A stretch of 64,000 nucleotides of DNA from Caldichromatium japonicum (GCF_011290485.1 NZ_CP048029.1:558001-622000), one strand, 5' to 3'. Counted from the stretch's first letter, positions 39,838 to 49,026 are shown. The notes: generated by a model not told the origin, from the letters alone. A program made the numbers and translations.

Positions 39838-40211
39838 CAGCAGCACCCGCTGCCGGGTTTGCAACAGCCTTCGCCGCTGACCTGGACCCGGAAGAGATTG
39901 GCGGTCGGCGGGGTCAGACCGAGCTGTTCAGCCAGCTCGGCGCGCGACAGATAGGCGCTGCGGGCAACGATGTGGCCATTGATCAGGGTCAGCGGCAGGC
40001 ATTCCATACCGGCCTCCATCGCCGCGATCACCGTCGGATTGGCCGTGAACGCCTGTGGATTCTGTGACAGGTTGTGACGGTCGACCTTCACCCTCTATCC
40101 GGCCAGCTATAGCAGATCGGCCTGACACTGCACCCGGGCCGGATCAACGTCGACGCCACAGATGCCGGTCGAGCAGCACATGGCCGGGTCAAAAATTTCG
40201 AGTGTTTTCAT
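39837..40211 (-). pseudogene. arsD: ArsD arsenic metallochaperone with two in-frame TAG codons
   Basis: From ATG 40211 the frame reads MKTLEIFDPAMCCSTGICGV (the Cys12/13/18 arsenite site) to QADLL, then TAG, LAG, TAG, RVKVDRHNLSQNPQAFTANP and on to the Cys-rich end GCCKPGSGCC. Both TAGs are in frame; homologues have Trp and Gln there, so TGG to TAG and CAG to TAG are one-step changes. ArsD hands As(III) to ArsA. The start overlaps the acr3 stop (ATGA). Probably dead unless amber codons are read through. Confidence 0.85.
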
Positions 40212-41311
40212 CTGTGTTCCTCCGTGTATCTCTGATCGATGTGAATACCCGCCTCGTACCAGCCCCGGCTGGCATTGACCACCCGCACCACCAAGAGCAT
40301 CACCGGCACCTCGATCAGCACCCCGACCACGGTGGCGAGCGCCGCGCCGGACTGGAAGCCGAACAGCGCGATCGCTGTCGCCACCGCCAGCTCGAAGAAG
40401 TTCGAGGCGCCGATCAGCGCCGAGGGACAGGCGACACTGTGCTTCTCGCCGACCAGACGATTGAGCCAGTAGGCCAGCGCCGAGTTGAAGAACACCTGGA
40501 TCAGGATCGGCACCGCCAGCAGCGCGATGATCAGCGGCTGTCTGAGGATCTGCTCGCCCTGGAAAGCAAACAGCAGCACCAGTGTCAGCAGCAGCGCGAC
40601 GATGGAAGCATGACCCAGGGTGTCGAGCACGGCATCGAAGCGCGCCTGTCCCTGGGCCAGCAGGATCTTGCGCAAGATCTGAGCGATGATGACCGGAATG
40701 ATGATATAGAGCAGCACTGAGATCAGTAGCGTGTCCCAGGGCACGACGATCGCCGACAGCCCCAGCAGCAGCCCCACGATCGGCGCGAACGCAAAGATCA
40801 TGATGGTGTCGTTGAGCGCCACCTGCGTGAGCGTGAAATAGGGATCGCCCCCGGTCAGTCGGCTCCAGACGAAGACCATGGCGGTGCAGGGCGCGGCGGC
40901 CAGCAGGATCAGCCCGGCGACATAGGAATCGAGCTGCTCGGCCGGCAGCCAGTCGGCGAAGAGGCCACGGATGAACAGCCACGCCAGCAGCGCCATCGAG
41001 AACGGCTTGACCGCCCAGTTGACGAACAGGGTCACGCCGATGCCCTTCCAGTGATCGCGGACCTGATGCAGGGCGCTGAAATCGATCTTGATCAGCATCG
41101 GAATGATCATCACCCAGATCAGCACGCCCACGGGCAGATTGACCTGAGCCACCTCCAGTTCGCCTAGGAACTGGAAGGGCGCGGGCAGGAACTGGCCCAG
41201 CCCGATCCCGACGACGATGCAGAGCGCGACCCACAGACTCAGCCAGCGCTCGAAAACGCTCATGGACGCACCGACGGCCTGTTTGGCGGTGACTTCACAT
41301 TGCACGCTCAT
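40208..41311 (-). CDS. acr3: Arsenite efflux transporter Acr3
   Basis: A 367-aa inner-membrane carrier with ten predicted helices that exports arsenite. The conserved Cys block ILLAAAPCTAMVFVWSRLTG and the region ALIGASNFFELAVATAIALF are diagnostic of Acr3/ArsB (BASS fold). The gene is intact, unlike arsD and arsA downstream, so arsenite export by Acr3 alone (proton-motive force) may remain. It starts 3 bp after the ArsR-ArsC stop. Confidence 0.93.
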   Translation of the reverse strand: MSVQCEVTAKQAVGASMSVFERWLSLWVALCIVVGIGLGQFLPAPFQFLGELEVAQVNLPVGVLIWVMIIPMLIKIDFSALHQVRDHWKGIGVTLFVNWAVKPFSMALLAWLFIRGLFADWLPAEQLDSYVAGLILLAAAPCTAMVFVWSRLTGGDPYFTLTQVALNDTIMIFAFAPIVGLLLGLSAIVVPWDTLLISVLLYIIIPVIIAQILRKILLAQGQARFDAVLDTLGHASIVALLLTLVLLFAFQGEQILRQPLIIALLAVPILIQVFFNSALAYWLNRLVGEKHSVACPSALIGASNFFELAVATAIALFGFQSGAALATVVGVLIEVPVMLLVVRVVNASRGWYEAGIHIDQRYTEEHR

Positions 41312-41314
41312 GAC

Positions 41315-42133
41315 TCAGACCCCCAGGGCTTCACGGACGGCTGGGATCAGGCGTGCGCGAATGTCGTCGCGCACCTGGATAAAAGACTCCAGCGGCTCGC
41401 CGTGCGGGTCATGGAAGGGCAGATGGATCTGCTTGACCGGACGCGGGAAGACCGGACAGCTTTCCTTGGCGTTGTCGCAGACTGTCACCACCAGATCGAT
41501 GGGTTCATTGAGCACCGCGTCGATGTCCTTGGGATGCAGGCCCTCGGTCGGCAGGCCAAGGGCTTGCAGCGCCGTGATGGCGCCATCGGCCACCTTGGGC
41601 TGAGGCCGGGTGCCGGCCGACAGGGCGCGCACTTGGCCAGCCAGATCATGGTTGAGCAGGACTTCAGCCATCTGCGAGCGGCAGGAATTGCCGGTGCAGA
41701 GGACCAGGACGGTTTTGAGGGCCGTGTTCATGACTGAGTTCTCGCAAGCTGACTGGAGGCGATGGGATTGAACGGCGCTGGGTCTTGGTCGGTGATCAGG
41801 ACTCACAGCTTTCACAGACGGATGGCGCGAGACGGATGGCGCGGGCACGATCGGCTCACTCCTCATCCCATCGCGCATGTGCATCAGGATGCGCAACGCC
41901 CAGGCCGGCAGTTGCGGATGGAGGCGATAGCGCATCCAGGTGCCGTCGCGTCGCGCCAGGACCAGATGCGCCCCGCGCAGCACCGCCAGATGACGCGAGA
42001 CCTTCGGTTGTGGCGCATCGAGCGTGCTGTGCAGATCACAAACGCACAGCTCATCGGCCTCCAGCAGCATGGCCAGGATGCGGCGGCGAATGGGATCGGC
42101 GAGGGCTTCGAAGAAGGCTTGGGGGGCGAGCAT
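41315..42133 (-). CDS. ArsR-ArsC fusion: arsenic repressor joined to arsenate reductase
   Basis: A single 272-codon frame. Residues 1-88 are a winged-helix ArsR with the As(III) site ELCVCDL (two Cys) and the DNA helix APQPKVSRHLAVLRGAHLV. Residues 90-134 are a low-complexity linker. Residues 135-272 are a low-molecular-weight-phosphatase-type ArsC with the P-loop VLVLCTGNSCRSQMAE and reductase motifs TVCDNAKESCPVF. An internal ATG (MNTALKTVLVL, about 41729) could start ArsC separately. If made as one protein, the arsenate reductase would be tethered to the sensor of its product. No stop lies between the parts. Confidence 0.85.
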   Translation of the reverse strand: MLAPQAFFEALADPIRRRILAMLLEADELCVCDLHSTLDAPQPKVSRHLAVLRGAHLVLARRDGTWMRYRLHPQLPAWALRILMHMRDGMRSEPIVPAPSVSRHPSVKAVSPDHRPRPSAVQSHRLQSACENSVMNTALKTVLVLCTGNSCRSQMAEVLLNHDLAGQVRALSAGTRPQPKVADGAITALQALGLPTEGLHPKDIDAVLNEPIDLVVTVCDNAKESCPVFPRPVKQIHLPFHDPHGEPLESFIQVRDDIRARLIPAVREALGV

Positions 42134-42180
42134 GGGGCGAATCGGCGTAACCGGACGACTGTGGCTGATGCCGCCAAATC

Positions 42181-42220
42181 ATATTTGATTAAGCGCATAT
42201 TTAAAAGCGCAAATAAATAT
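42181..42220. promoter_or_regulatory. Putative ArsR operator/promoter region
   Basis: AT-rich imperfect dyad in a GC-rich context: ATATTTGATTAAGCGC, centre ATATTTAAAA, GCGCAAATAAATAT. It lies 48-87 bp upstream of the ArsR-ArsC start, the expected place for the self-repressed ars promoter. The -35/-10 cannot be fixed. Confidence 0.45.
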
Positions 42221-42321
42221 TTTTCAGTCAACAGACATCGCCTGCTTCGGATTCATTGTGATTTGGGAGTCGTCGCTGACAAAGGCGGCACGGCTCTCCA
42301 CCCCACCGCTGTCATCAGCGC

Positions 42322-43005
42322 TCAAGCACTCCACACCAGATAACCACCCACCAGCGCCACCAGTGCCCCGCCCACACGGCGCATCCAGGCCGAGAGATCC
42401 ACGATCCCCCGACGCTTGGCGAAGGCCTCGACGAAGCCGATGGACGTCCCCGCCGCCAGGATCAGCAGACAGTGCCCGATGGCATAGACGAACAGCAACG
42501 CCGCGCCATACAGCACCTCGCCCTGGGTGGCGACGAACGACAGGATCACCACCAGCACCGGCGTGGCGCAGGGCGAAGAGACCGCGCCGAAGAACAGCCC
42601 AAGCAGAAAGGCCCCGATCAGTCCGCTCTGTTTGGGTCGGTACTGGGGCGCGACCGGAAAGGGGATAGTGTACAACCCCATCATCTGCCCGCCCATGATC
42701 AGCGCCAGCGCGCCCACCGCCAGATACCAGCCGCCGCCGAGCGTTCCGAACAGGGTGCCGAAGAGCCCAGCCGCCAGCCCGAGCGCGGTGAAGGTCAGCG
42801 ACAGCCCGATGACGAAGCTCAACGAATAGAGAAACGCCTTGCGCCGGTCCCCGTCCGCGTAACCGCCGACGAAGCCGACCACCAGCGGGATGGTGGTCAG
42901 GACGCAGGGCGAGGCCGAGGAGACGACCCCGGCGAGGAAGATCAGCCCGAAGGCCAGCAGCGGATAGACGACCAGCAGTTGATCGAGGTTGTCGAACCCG
43001 CTCAT
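42322..43005 (-). CDS. ccdA: CcdA/DsbD-family thiol:disulfide membrane transporter
   Basis: A 227-aa protein with six helices. The paired Cys lie in GVVSSASPCVLTTIPLVVGF and GAVSSPCATPVLVVILSF, which carry reducing equivalents from cytoplasmic thioredoxin to the periplasm. The start overlaps the stop of the upstream exported thioredoxin (ATGA), so the two form a pair. It is upstream of the arsR-arsC genes in the same direction. Confidence 0.88.
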   Translation of the reverse strand: MSGFDNLDQLLVVYPLLAFGLIFLAGVVSSASPCVLTTIPLVVGFVGGYADGDRRKAFLYSLSFVIGLSLTFTALGLAAGLFGTLFGTLGGGWYLAVGALALIMGGQMMGLYTIPFPVAPQYRPKQSGLIGAFLLGLFFGAVSSPCATPVLVVILSFVATQGEVLYGAALLFVYAIGHCLLILAAGTSIGFVEAFAKRRGIVDLSAWMRRVGGALVALVGGYLVWSA

Positions 43006-43415
43006 TCCACCCCCAGGGCGGCCAGCTCGGCGACCAGGGCCGCCTCGTCCATGAAGCCGATATGCCGCTTGACCTCGCGACCCTGGGCATCGAAGAAGAT
43101 CTGGGTCGGATACATCTGGATGCGCCAGGTCTTGATCGCCTGCTCATCCTCATGCAGATCGATGAAGAGCACCTGGGCGCGCTCGCGATAGGTCTCGGCG
43201 AGCTCGGCCAGGATCGGCGCCATCCGCTTGCAGGGGATACAGGAGCGCGCGCCCAGATCGAGAATCGTTGGTCGACCGGAATTCAGGGCCTGCTCGACCG
43301 TCTCGGGACTGGCTGAAGGCAGCTCGGCGGCAGAGGCGACGGGGGCGGCGAGCAGGAGGCAGGCGGACATCAGGCCGATGCGGGCCAGGCGCGAAAAGGG
43401 CGTGGTGTGTGTCAT
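43002..43415 (-). CDS. Exported thioredoxin-family protein
   Basis: A 137-aa protein with signal peptide (MTHTTPFSRLARIGLMSACL then LLAAPVASAAE). The mature thioredoxin fold has GARSCIPCKRMAPILAELAE (CxxC = CIPC) and the cis-Pro YPTQIFF. It is probably reduced by the adjacent CcdA in the periplasm. Start 43415 is chosen because it gives a clean signal peptide; the frame is open 26 codons further upstream. Confidence 0.86.
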   Translation of the reverse strand: MTHTTPFSRLARIGLMSACLLLAAPVASAAELPSASPETVEQALNSGRPTILDLGARSCIPCKRMAPILAELAETYRERAQVLFIDLHEDEQAIKTWRIQMYPTQIFFDAQGREVKRHIGFMDEAALVAELAALGVE

Positions 43416-43471
43416 GTTCACTGGACAGCAGGGTGCGTTGAACGGATGGTCGATGTGACTGGGCACGCGGG

Positions 43472-43714
43472 TCAAGCCGACGGCGCGAACCACCCCTCGA
43501 TCTTCTTGCGATCCGGCACGCCGCCTGAGTGGACCACCTCCTCGTCGATCACCACGCCAGGCGTGGCCATGAGGCGGTACTGCATGATGTCCTGGATCTG
43601 ATCGACCTTCTCCAGTTCGATCTCGACGCCCTGGGCGCGGGCGACCTCCTCGACCAGTTTGAGGGTGGTCTGACAGTTGCGGCAGCCGGTACCGAGGATC
43701 TTGACGTGTTTCAT
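43472..43714 (-). CDS. Thioredoxin-like redox-active disulfide protein
   Basis: An 80-aa protein MKHVKILGTGCRNCQTTLKL with the CxxC pair CRNC and TPGVVIDEEVVHSGGVP. Small thioredoxin-like proteins of this type are commonly encoded beside YraQ/ArsP permeases, as here (19 bp after the permease stop). It could deliver thiols or metalloid-bound thiols to the permease. Confidence 0.85.
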   Translation of the reverse strand: MKHVKILGTGCRNCQTTLKLVEEVARAQGVEIELEKVDQIQDIMQYRLMATPGVVIDEEVVHSGGVPDRKKIEGWFAPSA

Positions 43715-43733
43715 ACGTGTGACTCCGTGACGG

Positions 43734-44783
43734 TTAGAGAACGAGATTGAAGACATAACCGACCAGCAGAATGCCGGTGGCGACCACGGCGACGAAGGTC
43801 GCGATCAGCGGCCATTTGAGCACCTTGCGCAGGATCAGCATCTCGGGGGCCGAGAGCGCGATGACGCTCATCATGAAGGCCAGGGTGGTGCCGAGCGCCG
43901 CGCCCTTGCCGATCAGCGCCTCGACGATGGGGATGATGCCGGCGGCATTGGTGTACATCGGCACGCCCAGCACCACCGCCGTCGGCACTGCCCACCAGAC
44001 ATCACGGCCCATGAAGGCGGCCATGAAGTCCTCAGGCACATAGCCGTGGATCAGCGCGCCGAGTCCGATGCCGATCAGCACATAGGGCCAGACCCGGCCG
44101 ACGATCTCGCGCACATGCTTGAGGCCGGCGTGCAGGCGTTCCGGCCAACGCTGATCTGAGCCGGACGCCGCCGTCGCCTCGCCCAGGTGGATGGCGCGCA
44201 CCCAGTCTTCCAAATGGCGCTCCATCTTCAGTTCGCCGATGACGAGGCCGGCGACGATGGCCACCAGCAGTCCCAGCCCCAGATAGAGCAACGCCACCTT
44301 CCAGCCGAACAGCCCCAGCAGCAGCGCCAACGCCACCTCATTGACCATGGGCGCGGCGATCAGGAACGAGAAGGTCACACCCAGCGGCACCCCGGCCGAG
44401 ACGAAGCCGATGAACAGCGGCACCGCCGAGCAGGAACAGAAGGGCGTGACGATGCCGAGGCTTGCCGCCATGGCATTGCCGACCCCGAGGCGCCGACCCG
44501 CCAGCAAGGCGCGGGTGCGCTCCGGGGCGAAGAAGGTCTGGATTACGCCCATGAGAAAGACGATGCCGGTCAGCAGAAGCAGCACCTTGGGCGTATCGTA
44601 GAGGAAGAAATGCACCGCCTCGCCGAGATGGGTCGCTCGGCTCAGGCCCAGCGCGGCGATCGCCAGATCGGCGATCTCGGTGAGATGGGCGTAAAGCAGC
44701 ACCCAAAGGACGGCGGCGAGGGGTAGGCCCGCCAGCCAGGGGGCGAGGCGTTGAGGTTCATGGGTGGCTGTTGGGGTCATCAT
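43734..44783 (-). CDS. YraQ/ArsP-type permease
   Basis: A 349-aa membrane protein (permease family PF03773). The Cys signature GIVTPFCSCSAVPLFIGFVS and the second-half block GVPMYTNAAGIIPIVEALIG define the family. Members include ArsP, an exporter of trivalent organoarsenicals. The ars genes downstream and the thiol-disulfide protein beside it favour a role in metalloid efflux. Two adjacent ATGs (44783 and 44780) are possible starts. Confidence 0.85.
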   Translation of the reverse strand: MMTPTATHEPQRLAPWLAGLPLAAVLWVLLYAHLTEIADLAIAALGLSRATHLGEAVHFFLYDTPKVLLLLTGIVFLMGVIQTFFAPERTRALLAGRRLGVGNAMAASLGIVTPFCSCSAVPLFIGFVSAGVPLGVTFSFLIAAPMVNEVALALLLGLFGWKVALLYLGLGLLVAIVAGLVIGELKMERHLEDWVRAIHLGEATAASGSDQRWPERLHAGLKHVREIVGRVWPYVLIGIGLGALIHGYVPEDFMAAFMGRDVWWAVPTAVVLGVPMYTNAAGIIPIVEALIGKGAALGTTLAFMMSVIALSAPEMLILRKVLKWPLIATFVAVVATGILLVGYVFNLVL

Positions 44784-44883
44784 GGCTATCGCATCAGTCT
44801 AAATGATACTGAAGACGAGCCAACCCGCAAAAGGATGCATCCGGCTCCGTCGGAGCGAGACGTCGTTCGCTCCAAACGCGCCG

Positions 44884-45747
44884 TCAGCGCAGCAGCAGCG
44901 TCGGAATCCGCGCCGAGCGCAGCAGATCCGAGGTCTTACTGCCGAAGAGCAGGGTGCGGATCGGCGAGTGGCTGTAGGCACCCATGATCAGCAGATCGAT
45001 CGCCTGCTCGCGCACCGCGCCGGCGATGACCCGCTCGGCATCACCCGGCACCAGCGCCGCCGACGCCTCGAAACCGGCCGTCTCCAGCGTGGTTCCGGCC
45101 CATTCCAGTTGCTTGGCGCCGTCTCTGGTCGCCTTGCCCGACATCAGCACATGCACCGGCAATCCCTGGAACAGAGGACTCCTGGCCACCAGCTCGACCC
45201 CGCGCTTGGCCATGCCGCCGCCGTCGAAGGCGATCAGCACCCGGCGCGGCTCCTGGAACTGTTCGGTGACGGCCAGAATGGGTTTCTTGAGCGCCCGCAC
45301 CACGCGCTCGACATTGCGCCCGAGATCACGCTGGGTGGCTTCAGCCGACTCGCCGCGACGTCCAAGCACGAACAGCCGGACATCGGACTGTGGCCCGACT
45401 AGGGTGTCCTCCAGATCGCCGTGGCGCTGACGCACATCGGGCGTGACCGCGCCGGCGGCCAGGGCGCGCTCGCGCAGTCGGTTGAGAAACAGCCGGCCCT
45501 GTTCACGCGCTGCCTTGCCGCGTGCGGCGTCTTCCTCGGTCAGGGTGTTGAGCAGATTCTGCTGGGCGTTGATGCCGATGGCCCCGCTGTGATCCTTGCC
45601 CGAGGCCGTCTCTGCGGGACGGTCGAGGATATGCAGCAATTCCAGCGGCGCCCCGAGCCGCCGCGAGGCCCAAGCGGCGGCGTCGGTCACGGTGTCGGCA
45701 TAGTGCGAGCGATCGACACAGGCCAGGATCTTGTCTTCGTCTTGCAT
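44884..45747 (-). CDS. Universal stress protein, two Usp domains
   Basis: A 287-aa tandem UspA protein. Domain 1 is about 5-140 (ILACVDRSHYADTVTDAAAW) and domain 2 about 150-287, ending GAYSHSPIRTLLFGSKTSDL, an ATP-binding-type loop. Start 45747 has a strong AAAGGAG eight bases upstream. It follows the SulP gene, a common SulP-Usp pairing seen in bacteria. Confidence 0.88.
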   Translation of the reverse strand: MQDEDKILACVDRSHYADTVTDAAAWASRRLGAPLELLHILDRPAETASGKDHSGAIGINAQQNLLNTLTEEDAARGKAAREQGRLFLNRLRERALAAGAVTPDVRQRHGDLEDTLVGPQSDVRLFVLGRRGESAEATQRDLGRNVERVVRALKKPILAVTEQFQEPRRVLIAFDGGGMAKRGVELVARSPLFQGLPVHVLMSGKATRDGAKQLEWAGTTLETAGFEASAALVPGDAERVIAGAVREQAIDLLIMGAYSHSPIRTLLFGSKTSDLLRSARIPTLLLR

Positions 45748-45761
45748 GGTTCGGGCTCCTT

Positions 45762-47244
45762 TCAATGATCCATCAGGCGTTCGACGGCCTCGGGCTTGTC
45801 GTGCACCGCGAATTTGTCGATCAGGGTGGCGCTGGCCGCGTCGAGACCGATGACCTCGACCTCGGTGCCCTCACGCCGGAACTTGATGACCACCTTGTCG
45901 AGCGCAGTCACGGCCGTGATATCCCAGAAGTGCGCGCGGCTGACGTCGATGCGCACCAGCTCGATGACCTCCTTGAAGTCGAACGCGGCGACGAAGCGAT
46001 CGGCCGAGGCGAAGAACACCTGACCCGTGACCAGATAGGCGCGGGTGCGCCCCTGCTCCAGCGTGATCGAGCTGACCGCCAGCACCTAACCGACCTTGTT
46101 GGCTAAAGAAGAAACCCGAGAGCAGCACGCCGACGAGCACGCCCTGCGCCAGGTCATGGGTGGCGACCACCACCGCCACGGTCGGGAGCATGACGACATT
46201 GGCCGCCAGCGGGTGCTCGCGCAGATTGCGGATCGAGGCCCAGTTGAAGGTACCGATCGAGACCATGATCATCACCGCCACCAGCGCCGCCATCGGGATC
46301 TGCGCCGCCCATTCGCCGGCGAAGACTACCATCAGCAACAGAAAGACACCGGCGGCCAGGGTCGACAGCCGTCCGCGTCCGCCCGATTTCACGTTGATCA
46401 CCGACTGCCCGATCATGGCGCAACCGGCCATGCCGCCGAGAAAGCCGCTGGCGACGTTCGCCACGCCCTGACCGACGCACTCGCGGTTTTTATTGCTGCT
46501 GGAGTCAGTGAGATCGTCGACGATGGTGGCCGTCATCATCGATTCGAGCAGGCCCACGACCGCCAGCGTCGCCGAGACCGGGAAGATGATCTGGAGCGTT
46601 TCGAGATTCAGCGGAATATCCGGCAGCAGGAACACCGGCAGACTGTCGGGCAACTGGCCCATGTCGCCGACGGTGCGCACGTCCAGGCCCAGATACAGGG
46701 TCACGCCGGTCAGCACGACGATCGTCACCAGCGGTGAGGGGATGAGCTTGGTCAGATAGGGGAAGAGATAAATGATCGCCAGCCTGGCGGCCACCAGCGC
46801 ATAGACCTGCCAGGTCGCGTTGGACCCGGTCAGCTCCGGCAACTGCGCCATGAAGATCAGGATCGCCAGCGCATTGACGAATCCGGTGACGACCGAGCGT
46901 GAGACGAAGCGCATCAGTGCACCGAGCCTCAGCCAGCCGGCCAGGATCTGGAGCATGCCGGTCAGCACCGTGGCCGCCAGCAGATATCGCAGGCCGTGAT
47001 CCTCGACCAGCGTGATCATCAGCAACGCCATGGCACCCGTGGCCGCTGAGATCATGCCCGGACGCCCGCCGACGAAGGCCGTGACCGTGGCGATACAGAA
47101 GAAGGCATAGAGGCCGACCTTGGGGTCGACGCCGGCGATGATCGAAAACGCGGTCGCTTCCGGGATCAGGGCCAGCGCGACCACCAAGCCGGCGAGCAGA
47201 TCGTTACGGACATTGGAAAACCAGTCCTGGCGGATGGAGTTCAT
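45762..47244 (-). pseudogene. SulP-family anion transporter with STAS domain, frameshift plus amber
   Basis: The transmembrane part is intact ([60 protein letters not shown]) up to SGFFF. There an extra base (TTTAGCC, about 46103) shifts the frame. In the corrected frame GTCGGT is followed by TAG (46096-46098) where Gln is expected, then [17 protein letters not shown] and the STAS domain ([20 protein letters not shown]). Substrate could be sulfate, bicarbonate or another anion. The two lesions sit within 10 bp. Confidence 0.84.
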
Positions 47245-47562
47245 GCGGAATGGGTACCTTCGCGGATAGGGCCCAACGGATCGGCGATGGAGTAAAACGC
47301 GAAGGCCGTGCGCCTGAACGGCAAGTGGTTCGAGCGGAGAACCGGGTGGAGTCGGGGAACAGTGCAGACATCAGTTGCGCGGCATCGCGTCGATGGTTAG
47401 ACGGAGCGTTCTGAGAACGCGGGCGAGCCGGAATGTCTACACTGGCAGGTGACTCCTGAAGTCGGATGGGATGACGCAGAATGGCCGGCAGGATAACGAA
47501 CAGGTGCTTCGATGGCAACCGTGACCGAGTCCGACCAGGGATGTTAGGCTGAAAGCACCGCC
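47245..47562. other. Intergenic region, nothing recognised
   Basis: Divergent gap between the SulP gene and the methyltransferase. No gene, repeat or RNA is apparent; promoters for both directions are expected here. Confidence 0.3.
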
Positions 47563-48511
47563 ATGAAATACACGACACGAGCGGAAGATGTTATGCGAAT
47601 TGCGATCATTGATGCCTGGCGCGAGCGATGGCGCCTGTCGCCTGTGTTCCAACCCGAGCGTATCGCCTCGCGCGCTGACTATGCCGCTCCCCGACGTGCG
47701 CAGATGCTGGAACAGCGTCGCACCTATGTCTCGAACCTCACGCCAGCCGATCAGCAGCCATTCAGTGTGCCGGGCTACTGTCAACCCTGCCGGCGCCAAG
47801 TCATGTTGCAGGTGGATTTCGCCTATGCCTACCCGGTCGATGGCCGGTTGCAGCCCAACTGGCGCGAGCGTCTGGTCTGCCCGCACTGTCGCCTCAACAG
47901 CCGGATCCGCGCGACCCTGCATCTGTTCGAGCGATTCGTGGGCGCCCGACGCCGAGATCCGCTGTATCTCAGCGAGCAGAACACGCCGCTCTATCGCTGG
48001 ATGGCGGATCGCTGATCGCTACCCCAATTTGACCGGCAGCGAATATCTCGAGTCCGAGTTCCAGCACGGACAGGTCGATGCGCGCGGCTGGCGTCATGAA
48101 GACCTCACGCGCCTGAGCTTCGCGGATGCGAGTCTCTCGGCCATCCTCTCGTTCGACGTCCTGGAGCATATCCCCGATTATCCGGCTGCCGCGCGCGAGT
48201 GTCTGCGCTGTCTGAAACCCGGAGGCGTCTTCGTCTTCAGTGTGCCCTTCATCGTCGAGGCCCAAGAGACGCTCGTGCGCGCGCGGCTTGGATCGGACGG
48301 CCGGATCGAACATCTCCATCCACCCGAATATCATGGCGATCCGGTCAGCGACGCCGGCTGTCTCTGCTACTACCACTTCGGCTGGGAACTGCTCGATCAG
48401 TTGCGTGACCTGGGGTTCGTGGACGTGACGGCGCTCGATTACTGGTCGGCCGCGCATGGCTATCTGGGCGGCAACACGCTGCTGTTCGTGGCGCGCAAGC
48501 CGGCTGGGTGA
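47563..48511 (+). pseudogene. SAM-dependent methyltransferase split by a 7-bp duplication
   Basis: Part 1 (47563-48015) contains a zinc-ribbon-like region (GYCQPCRRQV ... VCPHCRLNSRIRA) and ends LYRWMADR then TGA. Part 2 resumes YPNLTGSEYLESEF in another frame and holds the class I methyltransferase core LSAILSFDVLEHIPDYPAAA, CLKPGGVFVFSVPF. Removing one copy of the tandem GATCGCT at 48007-48020 restores one 313-aa protein. The substrate is unknown; nothing marks it as ArsM. Confidence 0.82.
48007..48020. repeat. Tandem 7-bp duplication GATCGCT
   Basis: GATCGCTGATCGCT inside the methyltransferase gene. Seven is not a multiple of three, so copy number controls the reading frame; loss of one unit would repair the gene exactly. 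Confidence 0.9.
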
Positions 48512-48524
48512 TGCGTTAAGTGCT

Positions 48525-48986
48525 TTAGGTCTCGCCGATGCGGTCGAGCTCGTGCTGGAGCTTGAGCCGGTCGAGCGAGGCGAAGGGCAGGGCGACAAAG
48601 ATCTTGATGCGGTTCTCGATCTCGCGGAAGGCGGTGCGAAAGGCATTGAGCCGGGTCAGCTCTTCGCCTTCCACGGCGGCAGGATCTTCGCTGCCCCAAT
48701 GGGCGGTCATCGGTTGACCGGGCCAGACCCGACACATCTCGCCTTTGGCCTTGTCACAGACGGTGATGACGAAATCCATCCGGGGGGCGTCCGGCTCGGC
48801 GAACTCCGCCCAATCCTTACTGCAGCAGCTCCAGCGCCAGGGGATGCACCTCACCTCTCGGGTGCTGCCGGCGCTGAAGCCGCGAAAGCGCGCCGCGCCC
48901 TAGCGCTCGATGATGCGCTCGGCGAGGATGCTGCGGGCGGAATTTCCAGTGCAGAGAAAGAGAACATTGAAAGGCGTGTCGGTCAT
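48525..48986 (-). pseudogene. arsC: Second arsC-type arsenate reductase, decayed
   Basis: From ATG 48986: MTDTPFNVLFLCTGNSARSI (phosphatase-type P-loop), ERIIER, then TAG and GAARFRGFSAGST. A one-base shift follows, then HPLALELLQ in another frame. About 20 codons are missing before KDWAEFAEPDAPRMDFVITV, CDKAKGEMCRVWPGQPMTAH and WGSEDPAAVEGEE. With a nonsense codon, a shift and an internal deletion it is clearly inactive. Confidence 0.85.
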
Positions 48987-49026
48987 GATACCAAGGGATG
49001 TCTGAAAATTGTCGTGTCGCGGAAGT

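Noticed and set aside
39837-46105. Amber codons as evidence of a recoded genetic code
   Set aside because: The same area has frameshifts and deletions, other genes end normally at TAG (nadB), and TGA also interrupts genes (modC, IS5 transposase).
47563-48511. Arsenite methyltransferase ArsM
   Set aside because: No ArsM-type conserved Cys set; the Cys pairs form a zinc-ribbon-like N-terminus and the core is a generic class I methyltransferase.
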